A DNA stretch of 64,000 nt, taken from contig NZ_CAAJGM010000207.1 of NCBI RefSeq assembly GCF_900996235.1, positions 1 to 64,000 on the forward strand, in the 5' to 3' direction. The first letter of the stretch is position 1. Each line of letters begins with the position of its first letter. This DNA comes from Paraburkholderia sp. BCC1885 (GTDB taxonomy: Bacteria; Pseudomonadota; Gammaproteobacteria; Burkholderiales; Burkholderiaceae). The notes below the pieces were generated by a model that worked only from the letters and a program-made list of their open reading frames with translations, was not told the origin of the DNA and made no database searches. Below, one piece after another: positions 47,805-57,619 of the stretch. The position numbers and the translations under genes are program-made.

Positions 47805-47996
47805 TCAACGCAGAGTACGACAGTAGCGAGTGGAATCGCACACCTCGAAGTGCTCGTGTGCCTCATACACGCCGCACGAATACATTATCGTGGGGCCGCC
47901 TCCCATCATCGCGGCAACGTCGACCGCTTCCAGAATCTCTTCGCCCGTAGCTCCGCTCTGCAACGCATCGTGCACGCGATCAAACAATCGTCGCAT
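47805..47996 (-). pseudogene. Carboxymuconolactone decarboxylase-like fragment
   Basis: 63-residue frame whose middle, HDALQSGATGEEILEAVDVAAMMGGGP, is the C-terminal half of the AhpD/CMD fold; the conserved Cys-x2-Cys/His active site that should precede it is replaced by an unrelated short lead. Truncated relic. The surrounding 47600-48250 has no other supported gene. Confidence 0.55.
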
Positions 47997-48253
47997 CGTT
48001 GGGAGCCCGCAATGGGCAGTGGGATCATTTTATGTGTTTCGACGAGATTGCGACGGGCGACCAGATAACGCACGACCGAGATCCTTCATGGTCGGTTGCA
48101 ACCGACCATGGCGCTCTGGATAGTTCGCTTCCGTGATCGTCCTCCTTGAATGAATCGACAGGAATCTGGAGAGGTTCCACTCCAGAAGCCTGGCCGAGGG
48201 CCGCGTAATCGAGCTGCACCATGATTGCGTGCCCTGACCCGTACGAACAGATG

Positions 48254-48433
48254 TTATTGAAAAAGGCGTTGACGAATATGTGCGCGGACCAATTGGCATC
48301 GTGCAGGTAGCGTCGAAAGCCCTGATAATGTTAACGCTCCCTTGCGCAGGCGAGGATGGATGCACACGAGGCCGATTACGAGAAATGACCCCGGCAAAAT
48401 AAATAGCGCAATCAATGCAGCGGTCTTGAGCAT
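48254..48433 (-). CDS. 59-residue single-helix membrane protein
   Basis: Start at 48433 with GGGAG 5 nt upstream. One hydrophobic helix (about 4-26) followed by a basic tail, so probably N-out or inserted with the tail in the cytoplasm. No family recognised. The promoter is one of the best in the window: an FNR box with a perfectly placed TATTCT, leader about 30 nt. This supports a real, low-oxygen-induced small protein and not a chance frame. Confidence 0.6.
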   Translation of the reverse strand: MLKTAALIALFILPGSFLVIGLVCIHPRLRKGALTLSGLSTLPARCQLVRAHIRQRLFQ

Positions 48434-48471
48434 GATGTCTCCCAGATCATTGGTGAACTTTCGATGCTCCC

Positions 48472-48512
48472 AGAATAGGTTCAACAAGCCGGGGAAGATT
48501 GACGTGGGTCAA
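48472..48512 (-). promoter_or_regulatory. FNR-box promoter of the 59-residue membrane protein
   Basis: TTGAC-GTGG-GTCAA at 48499-48512; TATTCT (minus strand, 48472-48477) centred 31 bp away; start near 48464. Confidence 0.7.
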
Positions 48513-48613
48513 CTGGAGGAAGTGCATTGGACAGGAAAGGCGTGCCGATCGCAGCTGGGTTGACAGTGCACGCCGGCGCGGCGTTGAGCCCGGGGGCGTG
48601 GTTTCCCGACGCT

Positions 48614-49208
48614 TCATACGCGCATCCGTTCGCGCCTGCTTCGATGTAGTGGAGTGGGCGGTATTGGTGGCCGTTCCAGTTCGGCGAAGACCGGTTTTTG
48701 CAGCGTCTTGAGCTTGCCGGGCGCGAGACAGAACGCAAACTCGCTCAGGCGCGCGTTGTAATACAACGCGATGTCGTCGTAGTGTTCGCGGGAGACCGTG
48801 ATCTCGATTTCAACTGCACGGAGCTCTGTCTTGAGCGCAAGATAGCGTGGGGCATACGCCACCCGCGGATCGCGATCCGATGCATTCAGTAGGCGGGAAA
48901 GCGTGAGCTCCAGATAACTCTGTTCGGTGTCGTACCGCGCGAATGTTTCTCGCTGGCTCAACGCATGCACGTTATCAGGCAGAACCGCGACGCGCGCATT
49001 GGCATCGAGCGCGGTCGAGAGTAACTGTGCGTCTCGCCTTGCGCCATGCGAATAGCTCGGCAGCCAACGCCGAGCGCTCCCGGCATGCCTCTGCGACGGC
49101 AGCTATCGATGCATTGGCATCCGTCTCGTCGACCGGCGGCAACATATGGCTGTTGCCTGTCGCAAGCAACATCAACGCACCGAGTGCCGCGAGCACCGTC
49201 TTCATCAT
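48614..49208 (-). pseudogene. LemA-family gene with a frameshift
   Basis: The first frame (from ATG 49208) gives a signal-like N-terminus and AELFAWRKAR; the second gives TALDANARVAVLPDN, SQRETFARYDTEQSYLELTLSRLL and the LemA-like C-terminus (YNARLSEF...). They join if one base is restored near 49020-49036. LemA proteins are single-helix proteins with a coiled-coil bundle. Sequencing error must be excluded. Confidence 0.65.
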
Positions 49209-49266
49209 GGGTGCCCACCTGCCACAGTTGGTTGGCTTACGATCGATTCTGCAGCAGGCGCTGCGA

Positions 49267-49845
49267 TTACACCGGGGCCTTCGAGAAATGCGTGCCTGTC
49301 AGCGACAGGTCAAACATTAGGCCCTCCTTGGTCTCGACGAAGCCTACGATGGAATGGCGAGCCGTATTGGTGTCGAACTTGCCGCTCTCGCCATTCTTGA
49401 CGAAGGCTACGGATCCATCGACGCCGACCGTCCAGCCCTTGCTGTTGCGGAACCGGTCGAGAGCGTTCTGGGTGAGGAACACTAGAATCACGCTCTTCGA
49501 TTCGAAACCGAGTTGCGCACCGACGGACGCGGTTCTCGCGTTGTAGTATGTGTTCGGGGTGCCGGGAACGTGCAGGACGCCGCGCCCATATTCGGCACCG
49601 AGTATCGCACCACCGGCACGAACGTCTGGAACAATCAGGACGCCCTTTGCGCTGGCAATCAGTTCACGGGTTTCGGGTGACTTGGCATAGAGGTTTTCGA
49701 GCGCCGCGCTTGCATCGGTATCTGTCTGCTGCAGCAGTGCTGCGGTGGTCAGTGGTGGTGCCTCGTCCTGCTGGGCGAAGGCGGTGGGTGTAATGGCAGC
49801 CGCAGCGACCAGTGCGAGGGCAGAGAGTGCGTGTTTATTGAACAT
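49267..49845 (-). CDS. YSC84/SYLF-domain lipid-binding protein
   Basis: 192 residues with signal peptide (about 1-24, ending AFA). SYLF domain: AKGVLIVPDVRAGGAILGAEYGRGV, then SVGAQLGFESKSVILVFLTQNALDRF. Exported proteins of this family are widespread in proteobacteria and bind lipid; the exact role is unknown. Start 49845 with GAGGAA upstream; the longer reading from 49899 lacks one. FNR box about 130 bp upstream. Confidence 0.88.
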   Translation of the reverse strand: MFNKHALSALALVAAAAITPTAFAQQDEAPPLTTAALLQQTDTDASAALENLYAKSPETRELIASAKGVLIVPDVRAGGAILGAEYGRGVLHVPGTPNTYYNARTASVGAQLGFESKSVILVFLTQNALDRFRNSKGWTVGVDGSVAFVKNGESGKFDTNTARHSIVGFVETKEGLMFDLSLTGTHFSKAPV

Positions 49846-49942
49846 GGCTTGTTCCTCATCGGGCAGAAGGATTGGAGAAGTGATGCGGCCCAGGTGCATC
49901 GAATCGAAGCGGACCGCATGTTGTGAGCGAACTCATGAGGGG

Positions 49943-49985
49943 ATTATGTGTGGCGTGTACGGGCTCGCTTTTGACTCATGTCAAC
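49943..49985 (-). promoter_or_regulatory. FNR-box promoter of the YSC84 gene
   Basis: TTGAC-TCAT-GTCAA at 49972-49985; CATAAT (minus strand, 49943-49948) 33 bp from the box centre. Confidence 0.65.
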
Positions 49986-50793
49986 CGCGCCGGACGGATT
50001 GTCCGACACTACGATGAGTGCCGGTCGTGATAGGCGTCGGACGAACATAGGACCGACGAAACCCGCTGCGAATGTGATGATTGAATGGAGGGGGGCATAG
50101 CCCGCACGCTTCATCCGCAATGAGCCACCCATCGGGAGATGCGGCTGTCAAGCATCGATTGCGTACCCGAACGGGCCACACTGCCGACATCGGAGGCGGC
50201 CGGAATGGTTTCGACGTCGAACCGGTGCGTAACGATCACGCGATGTGTACCGGGTCAACGACTCGAACGTCGAGTCCTACGTGAACCGCTGGCTTGCCGT
50301 CACGATATTCAGCCTGGAACACATGAAGTTGCGCATCGAGTTAGAGGGTGGCGTGCAGCATTCCGACACGGCGCCAGCTAATGGCACAATAGTTGGCAAA
50401 TCACGCCGACGCGCCGCTCGCTGCTCGTCGCAGGTTTCGACGCCGCAAATGAAAACGGGCGCGGACGAGGAGATCACGCACGGCAGCAGGTGCGGAGAAT
50501 CCGGGAAATTTGGCCGTGCAATCCTTCTTACGACGCGGACCAGCGCACTGAACCGGACCTGTCCACGCTCGAGGCCGAGATGCATGGGTTAGTCGGGCAC
50601 GGGATGCCGTGTCGGCGGCCGGATTCCAGACGCGCGGGCGACAATTCCGCGTGACAGTACGAATCCGGGTGCAGGCTGGGTGGCAAGTTGCACAAGCCGC
50701 TACGTATCTGCTATGCCCGAATTCTGCGAGACCTTTGGCGGAACGTACCCACTACAATGCCTCCAGGTTCAACGGGGGCAAAGAGGACAGCTT
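49986..50793. other. Gap without recognisable genes
   Basis: About 800 bp. Frames such as the one around 50245-50370 (YVNRWLAVTIFSLEHMKLRIELEGG) have some coding look but no start, family or continuation. No box, repeat or RNA identified. Confidence 0.3.
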
Positions 50794-52549
50794 ATGCTCT
50801 GGGAAGCGATGAGCTCAGTGCGCGACATGGGGCGTCTGCACGATATCGGTGCGATCCTCGTGCGATACGGCTTTGGCGACATGGTGCGCCGGATCGGCCT
50901 GGCCGATGCACTCGAGCGGGCCGGTCGCATTCTGCACTGGCGCGACACGAAAGCCTACGTGCACATGCCGCCGCCCGAGAGGGTGCGGCGGGCGCTCGAA
51001 GATCTCGGGCCGACGTTTGTCAAACTCGGCCAGGTTCTTGCAACCCGGGTCGACCTGTTCGAGCCGGAGTGGATCGCCGAATTCGGTAAGTTGCAAGACC
51101 ACGCCACGCCGTCGCCGTGGGAGGACGTTCAGCAGCAACTCATCGAGGACCTAGGCGCGTCACCGGAGACGGTCTTCGCCGGCTTCGACCCGCAGCCGCT
51201 CGCTGCTGCATCGATTGCGCAGGTCTATAGCGCCAGCCTGGAAGACGGCACACACGTGGTGATCAAGGTGCGTCGCCCAGGCATTCGCGCTATAGTCGAA
51301 TCCGATTTGCGCCTACTGGCGCGCGCAACGGAGATCGCCGAGGCGCAGAGCCCCGAGCTGCGAGCTGCGAGCCTTCCGCCCGCGAGAAGTGGTGCGTCAG
51401 TTCTCCCAGTCGCTGCGACGCGAACTCGACCTCGCCGAAGAGTGCCGCAATGCCGAGCGCATCGCCGAAAACTTTGTGGGCTACACAGATGTCGATACGC
51501 CAGCGACGATGGCGGCGGGGTCGACCTCAGCCACGCAGCCCGTAATTATCATCCCGCGCATTTACTGGTCATGGACCGCCGAACGGGTCTGCGTGCAAGA
51601 CCGCATTGAAGGCATTCCCGCCAGCGATCTGCGCGCTGTCGAACAGGCCGGGTTGGACCGCAAGCTCCTGGCCCGGCGCGGAGCGTGCGCCGTGCTGAAA
51701 ATGATCGTCGACGACGGCCTGTTTCACGCCGATCCGCATCCCGGCAATGTCTTCTACCTACCGGATGACCGCCTTGCCTTCATCGATTTTGGGATAGTCG
51801 GCCACCTCACCGAAGAGCGCCGCGACCAGTTGTTGAGCCTGCTTTTGGGTGTGTTCAAGAACCAGTCCCGACAGGTTGTCGATGTGTTGCTCGACTGGAC
51901 TGGCGAGAACGTGACCGACGAGGCCGAACTGGTGCAGGACGTTGACGCGTTCGTCGACCGCTATCGCCACGCGCTGCTCAAACAACTCCACCTCACCGCC
52001 ATGCTGACCGACCTGGTGGCGATCCTGCGCCAACACCACTTGACGCTACCCCCCGATCTGTCGTTGCTGGTAAAGGCCTTCATCAGTCTGGAGGGCATGG
52101 GGCGTGAGCTCGATCCGGAGTTCGATATGGGTCAGGAACTCCTGCCCGTGCTTGAACACGCGGCGCGCGCCCGCTTCATGCCGGCTGCCCTGCTGCGCCG
52201 CGGCTGGCGCATGGGTGGGGACACCCTTGCGCTGCTAGCGAGCTTGCCACAGGATCTGTCGCGGCTGCTGCGGGCGGCGCGCCGGGGGCGACTCGAAATC
52301 CACGTCGACGTGCCGCGCCTCGTGCAGGTGAGCAATCGGCTGGACCGTGCAGCCAGCCGGCTGACGATCGGCATCGTCGTCGCCGCTTTAATCGTCGGCT
52401 CGTCCATTGTAATGACCGTACCCGGTGGACCTACTTTGCTGGGCCTGCCGGTGTTCGGGCTGCTGGGCTTTGCCGGCGCGGTTCTGGGCGGTGTCTGGCT
52501 GGTGCTGTCGGCGTGGAGATCCGGTCGGGCGAGTGACGATGGCGCATGA
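50794..52549 (+). pseudogene. UbiB/AarF (ABC1)-family kinase, split by a 7-bp duplication
   Basis: The first part (ATG 50794, AGAGGA upstream) carries the ABC1 start FVKLGQVLATRVDLF, the QPLAAASIAQVYSA motif (Ala-rich nucleotide loop) and VVIKVRRPG. The frame breaks at a tandem GAGCTGC duplication (51355-51361, 51362-51368). The second part continues with VRQFSQSLRRELDLAEE, FHADPHPGNVFY (catalytic loop), FIDFGIVG and two C-terminal helices. Removing one 7-bp unit restores a single 583-residue protein. UbiB proteins support ubiquinone synthesis. Confidence 0.85.
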
Positions 52550-52771
52550 AGCGCACGTCACCGTCGAACAGCGACAGTCATTTAGCGGGCAAAGCGGTGT
52601 GTTTGTCGTCACATCAGCAGTTGCGAGCCCGTTTCGAAGCGGTTCCAATACTCCTATCCAGCGTACGGAAAATCGTTGAACGCGAACAGCGACAAACCGC
52701 GCTGCGCCCGCTCACGGGTATGCCGGACGTATGGAGCCAGCTGACCGGCACGTCATCCATGCAACGACGCT

Positions 52772-53776
52772 TCACGGCTTCACAATGCTCCACGTCTGGT
52801 CGGGGTTATATTGCGTCATGTGGCGCGCGATGGTGGACGTATTGGGGCCGAGATTCTTTTCGAACACAATGCCGTGCTGGTTCACGACGAACGTCATTAC
52901 GCCGGAATCTCCGTACTTCGCCGGAAACGCAACCAGCGCAAAGCCGCCGGTGAGATGTCCGTCGACCACGTAGTTGCGGGCGCCGCCGGGTACGTTCTTG
53001 CCCTGCCGGGTCAGGATCCTGTAGTAGTAGCCGTCGAAGGCTGCGCGGCCCGCGGCACTCGCCGGGCCGTAACCCTGCGCTTCGGCCTTGGCGACGAGCG
53101 GGCCGAGCGGACTTTCTTCGTCACCCGCCGAGCGTTGCCAGTAAAGTCCGTCGTGCATTCCTTCGGTGCTCGCGACACGCTGTGCGTATTCGTGTTGCCC
53201 GTTGTCCCGGTGACTCCCGAGTGCGTAATCCCGTTGTGCTTCGACGTAGGCGCGGCAGACCGCTATTGCATTTGTTTCGTTCCTGCCGACTCTGCGATCG
53301 ACGATCTGTTGCCCGCCTGCCTTGACGTCGAAGGTCCAGTCGGTCCCCTGTCTGACGAGCGGAATCGGATAGGGCCATGCGTCCTTGCCGAGGACAATGA
53401 CGACTTCCCGCGAGTTGACCGTTTCAAGGTGATGCTCATCGGCGTATGCCGAGGCCAGTTTTTCTCTGGCTACCCGTTCGGCCACTGGATCACCGGAACG
53501 GACGAGATTTTCCGCGCCGCGTCCGAATATCGCCAGAAGCGCATCCGGCTTGTCGCTTTGCCATGCAGCGGCCAGCGTGTCGGCGGCCTGTTCGGGCGAA
53601 GTGAACCTTCTTCCGTCAGCAAGGGCGTCGGGCGCGCACAGGACGCTGCCGGTCGATACGGCCGAGGCCACGATCAGACTGATCAATCGGCGCATGGATA
53701 ACACCGGGGCATGGGTTCGGTTTGGGCTGGTCATTACATCCTCGCGGGGCTTGCGCCGGGTTTTGATTACGCTCAT
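52772..53776 (-). CDS. DUF2950 exported protein
   Basis: 334 residues. A signal peptide may begin at an internal Met (about residue 28, MRRLISLIV...). The rest is DUF2950: FTSPEQAADTLAAAWQSD, PYPIPLVRQGTDWTFD, GYYYRILTRQG and the end FEKNLGPNT. Function unknown. Its ATG overlaps the DUF3300 stop (TAATG), and the two domains occur as a pair in many proteobacteria, suggesting a shared periplasmic role. Confidence 0.85.
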   Translation of the reverse strand: MSVIKTRRKPREDVMTSPNRTHAPVLSMRRLISLIVASAVSTGSVLCAPDALADGRRFTSPEQAADTLAAAWQSDKPDALLAIFGRGAENLVRSGDPVAERVAREKLASAYADEHHLETVNSREVVIVLGKDAWPYPIPLVRQGTDWTFDVKAGGQQIVDRRVGRNETNAIAVCRAYVEAQRDYALGSHRDNGQHEYAQRVASTEGMHDGLYWQRSAGDEESPLGPLVAKAEAQGYGPASAAGRAAFDGYYYRILTRQGKNVPGGARNYVVDGHLTGGFALVAFPAKYGDSGVMTFVVNQHGIVFEKNLGPNTSTIARHMTQYNPDQTWSIVKP

Positions 53777-54987
53777 TAGCGCCTCCCTCCGCCGCCCGAT
53801 GGCATCGATCTTGGCGCGGACGAGCGGCCCCCACCGAACGCCGGCATCGAGGACGAGCGGCCCCTACCGAACGCCGACATCGACATACGGCTGGCACGTC
53901 CACGGTCAGCGTCGCTCCGGACATCGGCGCCACGACCGAAGGATTCGAATGTCGACGGAAAGCGTGGCTCCGCTGGGGACATGCGGGTCAGCGGCGCCGT
54001 GGAGCGCTCGAAGTCGGAGACTGGCCCAACGCCCGTGGGCGGACGGAAATGAGCCTCGCTGTCGGCAGGATATCCACGGAAACTCCGGCGCGCATCGGGC
54101 GCACCCATGCTGCCTGCAAACCGGCTCCGCACGCCCGGATCGCGATACGGCACGCCAAGGCGGTGGGACGGGTCATGCGCCCACGCGGTCCCGCCTGGCG
54201 GACGATTGCCGTTGAGCCCGGCGAAACGGTCGCGGTCGAGGTCGATCCGGTGCCGCCCCCAGTCGCAGCGGTTCCAGCCCCAGAGCGGCCCGACGATCGC
54301 GACACCGACCCAGCCAAAACCGACACCGCCGACGATCACGCCGTCGAAGTAGCCAGGAAAATAGTAAGGCGGAAAAGCGGGATACGCCCACGCACCATAG
54401 ACATACGCGGGATCGTAGACCGGCACATACACGGTCTCGGGATTGGCCGGTTCGATCGTAATCGCGGGGCCACTCGTTGTGACCACCTGCTGGGCGGTCG
54501 AATCCAGCTTGCCGGCTGCTTCAGCCTGCCGGCGAAGGCGCTGGACCGAATCCATGACCGCAGTCTGGTCGGCCAGGAAGGCGTCGCCAAGACGCTCTAT
54601 CCAGTCGAGATTGCCGTCCATCATGTGCAGAATCTGGGGGAAGGGCACCAGTGATTTTACGCTGGGATCCCACGGCTGGGTTTCGAGCGCGGCCGCCAGT
54701 TGAATTCCCGACAGCGCCGCGTTTTGCGGATCCTGAAGCCAGCGATCGGCCTCGACCACTTCGAGCGGATAGGTTGCCGCCATCAGGATCTGGGCGACGA
54801 GGGGATCGGGATATAGCGCGATCGGCGCCAACATCTGGTCGAGTTGCGCGAGCGTAAATGGCGCCGTTTCTGGAACCGAAGGAGCCTGCGCCGACGCTAG
54901 GCTTTGCCCACGTGCTTCCAGTGCCCCGAAGGTTCCTACGGTCAGGGCCAAAGTTATGGCCAGGACCACTGTCGCCTTTACTTTCAT
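53776..54987 (-). CDS. DUF3300 exported protein
   Basis: 403 residues; signal peptide about 1-26. DUF3300 region at about 45-260 (LAPIALYPDPLVAQILMAATYPLEVVEADRW), then a low-complexity Gly/Arg/Ser-rich tail ending in GGGGRR. Start 54987 (MKVKATVV) with GGGG upstream. Function unknown. First gene of a pair with DUF2950, downstream of an FNR box. Confidence 0.85.
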   Translation of the reverse strand: MKVKATVVLAITLALTVGTFGALEARGQSLASAQAPSVPETAPFTLAQLDQMLAPIALYPDPLVAQILMAATYPLEVVEADRWLQDPQNAALSGIQLAAALETQPWDPSVKSLVPFPQILHMMDGNLDWIERLGDAFLADQTAVMDSVQRLRRQAEAAGKLDSTAQQVVTTSGPAITIEPANPETVYVPVYDPAYVYGAWAYPAFPPYYFPGYFDGVIVGGVGFGWVGVAIVGPLWGWNRCDWGRHRIDLDRDRFAGLNGNRPPGGTAWAHDPSHRLGVPYRDPGVRSRFAGSMGAPDARRSFRGYPADSEAHFRPPTGVGPVSDFERSTAPLTRMSPAEPRFPSTFESFGRGADVRSDADRGRASRMSMSAFGRGRSSSMPAFGGGRSSAPRSMPSGGGGRR

Positions 54988-55042
54988 GTTGTAACCCCTA
55001 AGCCTCGTCCAGCAACGTGTGCGGCATAACTTGTCATGTATG

Positions 55043-55086
55043 CCAGTAGGCGCCAGCCTGCCGGCCTCACACTTGATCTGCATCAA
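55043..55086 (-). promoter_or_regulatory. FNR-box promoter of DUF3300-DUF2950
   Basis: Perfect TTGAT-CTGC-ATCAA at 55073-55086; best hexamer TACTGG (minus strand, 55043-55048), 34 bp from the box centre. Confidence 0.6.
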
Positions 55087-55256
55087 CGATAGAATCTGAT
55101 GTGGCGGCAAAGCAGCACCGGTTCAGTTGATAACTTGCGTGCTGCCTGTCCGAATGACACGAGTTCCGGGTTCGTTCCCAGCTATTGAGGTGAGGACGTG
55201 CCCTGTCTTTTGAGCAGAGTCGATGCAACGAAGATTGCGAACGTCCTGTTGATTAG

Positions 55257-55273
55257 ATTAGGATAGCTTATTA
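55257..55273. promoter_or_regulatory. Second copy of the AT-rich palindrome-like site
   Basis: ATTAGGATAGCTTATTA, differing by one inserted T from the complement of the palindrome core at 34275-34295 (ATTAGGATAGCTAATTA). It lies just below the MlaE pseudogene. Confidence 0.35.
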
Positions 55274-55317
55274 AATTTAGTCGGGTCCGGCAGGGTGGTA
55301 GCATAGCAAGCAGGTGT

Positions 55318-55855
55318 CACGACGAAGATCGACTGCACGATGCCCGACGTCGTATGCTCTCTGCCCGACTGTGCGCTGCCGCTTGGCCCTTCGAGGCAAC
55401 TGATACAGGCGATCAGAAACCCGAACACCGGCATCTTATCGATGCCGATGAAGAAATGCTATACGGGAATATCGAGGCGCAGGCGACTCACGAACATAGT
55501 CCGCGAAATGCCGAGGCGGCGGCATGCAGACCAGCGGGCTGCCAACCGGCCCTGACATCATCGGGCCCAGCGTGAGGGCCGGCAAAGCGAATACCATTGC
55601 GGAGGCGCGCGGCAGCAGCAGGAGTTCGACCGGGTTCAGGCCTGGTGCGCGAATCGCATCGACTTTCTCGTTGATTTTCATTGAGCCAATTTGCGCTGTA
55701 AGTGCACTAACGGTGCGGCCCGCAAGCAAGCTCGAAGCGCGCAGGATACCGAACTCGCGCAGGAATGAGAAGCGGACCAGATCGATCGTGTAGACACTCG
55801 CTCCGAATCCGTCGAGTGTCGTGCCGTCCGATGCATGAACGCTAACATATGCCAA
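55318..55855 (-). pseudogene. MlaE-type ABC permease remnant
   Basis: Pieces of an MlaE/YrbE permease: ASVYTIDLVRFSFLREFG, TAQIGSMKINEKVDAIRAPGLNPVELL, and after a frameshift near 55440 FFIGIDKMPVFGFLIACISCLEG. The N-terminus is missing and the end is truncated near 55318. Non-functional. Confidence 0.75.
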
Positions 55856-56007
55856 ACGTCGAACGAGTAGGCCGCGTCATCGCCGAGTGCACTGTCACTG
55901 CGGCGTTGCGAGCAGAACGTGCTGGCTGATTCCACCTCGATACGATCCACATTAAAGCCGAGCCGGAATCATCAGTGGTTCAATGAACGTCGGGGCGCAC
56001 GCTTCCA

Positions 56008-56021
56008 TTGACCTAGATCAA
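56008..56021 (+). promoter_or_regulatory. FNR box before the aldehyde dehydrogenase gene
   Basis: TTGAC-CTAG-ATCAA, 94 bp upstream of the ATG. The nearest hexamer (CTAAAT, 56047-56052) is 35 bp from the box centre, somewhat off. Confidence 0.65.
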
Positions 56022-56114
56022 GACGGGCACTGTCGGGGAGGGGAAACTAAATAAACACATTCTTCCTCTTGCGACAGGTAAACAGGAACTGTCGTATCCA
56101 TAACGGAGATCATT

Positions 56115-57506
56115 ATGTCGTATGCGACCACAAATCCTTACACCGGTGAAGTGATTAAGACGTTTCCAGAAACAACGGATGCCGAAGTGATTGCGGCGAT
56201 CGAAAACGCTCACGCCGCGTTCCTCTCCTGGAAGAAGACCTCATTTGTCGAACGCGCCAGGATCATGCAAAAGGCGGCCGACATTCTGCGCAAAGACATC
56301 GATGCCTATGCCAAGCTGCTCACCCTGGAAATGGGCAAGGTGATCGGCGAGGCGAAGGCGGAAGTGGAGTTGTCAGCCAATATTTTCGAATATTACGCGA
56401 GGAACGCCAGAGCGCTGCTCGCACCGGAAAGACTGCCCGTCGAGGATATCGCCGAAGGCGAGGCAGTGATTGTGCACGACCCGCTCGGCGTATTGCTGGC
56501 GGTTGAGCCATGGAACTTCCCGTATTACCAGGTTGCTCGAATCATCGCGCCGCAATTGTCCGCGGGCAACACGATACTGCTTAAGCACGCCGGCATCGTT
56601 CCACAGAGCGCGGCGGCGTGTGAGAAGCTCATGCTGGAGGCAGGTCTGCCGAAGGGGGTATTCCAGAACCTTTATACGGCACATTCACAGATCGAGCTCA
56701 TCCTCAATCACCCCCTGGTGCGGGGTGTGGCTCTCACCGGCTCCGAAGGCGCTGGCGCCGTGGTGGCTTCGCTGGCAGGCAAGGCAATGAAGAAGTCGAC
56801 GCTGGAACTCGGCGGCGCGGATGCGTTCGTGGTGCTCGCCGATGCCGATCTTGAAAAGACGGTCAAGTGGGGGGTCTTCGGCCGCCACTGGAATGGCGGA
56901 CAGGTCTGCGTTTCTTCCAAGCGGATGATCATCGTCAAAGAGCTCTACGATCAGTACCTTGAGCGCTATACCGCTGGCGTGGCCGGTCTGCATGCGGGCG
57001 ACCCGTTCGATCCGGCGACGACGTTGGCGCCCATGTCATCGCAGGGCGCGGCCGACGAACTCAAGGACAAGATCCGCCAGGCCGTCGCTCACGGCGCCAC
57101 GGCGACGGAGGTTGGGCCCAAGGTTCCCGGGCAGGGCGCGTTCGTACAGCCGACGATTCTGACCAACGTCGCCGAAGACAATCCGGCTCGTTATTGGGAA
57201 TTCTTCGGGCCGGTCTCGATGTTGTTCCGCGCGAATGACGAGGACGACGCCGTCCGGATCGCCAACGACTCCCCGTTCGGTCTCGGCGGCTCGGTGTTCA
57301 CCTCAGATCTCAAGCACGGCGCGAAGGTTGCCCAGCGGATTTCGACTGGCATGGTCTTCGTCAATCACCCGACGATGGTCAAGGCGGATCTGCCTTTTGG
57401 GGGCATCCGTCACTCCGGCTATGGCCGCGAACTGCTCGGCCTCGGCATCAAGGAGTTCGTCAACCACAAACTCATCGACGTGGTCGACATCAACGCCGCA
57501 TTCTGA
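56115..57506 (+). CDS. Aldehyde dehydrogenase (succinate-semialdehyde type)
   Basis: 463 residues. NAD(P)-dependent oxidation of an aldehyde to acid. Motifs: PWNFPYYQ, LTGSEGAGAVV nucleotide site, ELGGADAFVV with general-base Glu, and GQVCVSSKR with catalytic Cys. The short GabD-like form suggests succinate semialdehyde, but the substrate is not certain. CGGAGA Shine-Dalgarno. Followed 113 bp on by the transhydrogenase genes and possibly cotranscribed with them. Confidence 0.85.
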   Translation: MSYATTNPYTGEVIKTFPETTDAEVIAAIENAHAAFLSWKKTSFVERARIMQKAADILRKDIDAYAKLLTLEMGKVIGEAKAEVELSANIFEYYARNARALLAPERLPVEDIAEGEAVIVHDPLGVLLAVEPWNFPYYQVARIIAPQLSAGNTILLKHAGIVPQSAAACEKLMLEAGLPKGVFQNLYTAHSQIELILNHPLVRGVALTGSEGAGAVVASLAGKAMKKSTLELGGADAFVVLADADLEKTVKWGVFGRHWNGGQVCVSSKRMIIVKELYDQYLERYTAGVAGLHAGDPFDPATTLAPMSSQGAADELKDKIRQAVAHGATATEVGPKVPGQGAFVQPTILTNVAEDNPARYWEFFGPVSMLFRANDEDDAVRIANDSPFGLGGSVFTSDLKHGAKVAQRISTGMVFVNHPTMVKADLPFGGIRHSGYGRELLGLGIKEFVNHKLIDVVDINAAF

Positions 57507-57619
57507 CGAAAGCGACCGCGGGCTGCGGTCCAGAAGGCTGCGGCCCGTGAGCTACCTTTCCTGGCGATCCTGCCGCTACGGCGCCCGGATACTTACCTTT
57601 TCGCGTCGCGGGGTTTTCG

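Noticed and set aside
48025-48222. 65-residue minus-strand frame
   Set aside because: Weak ribosome site, no recognisable motif, and it overlaps another unsupported frame.
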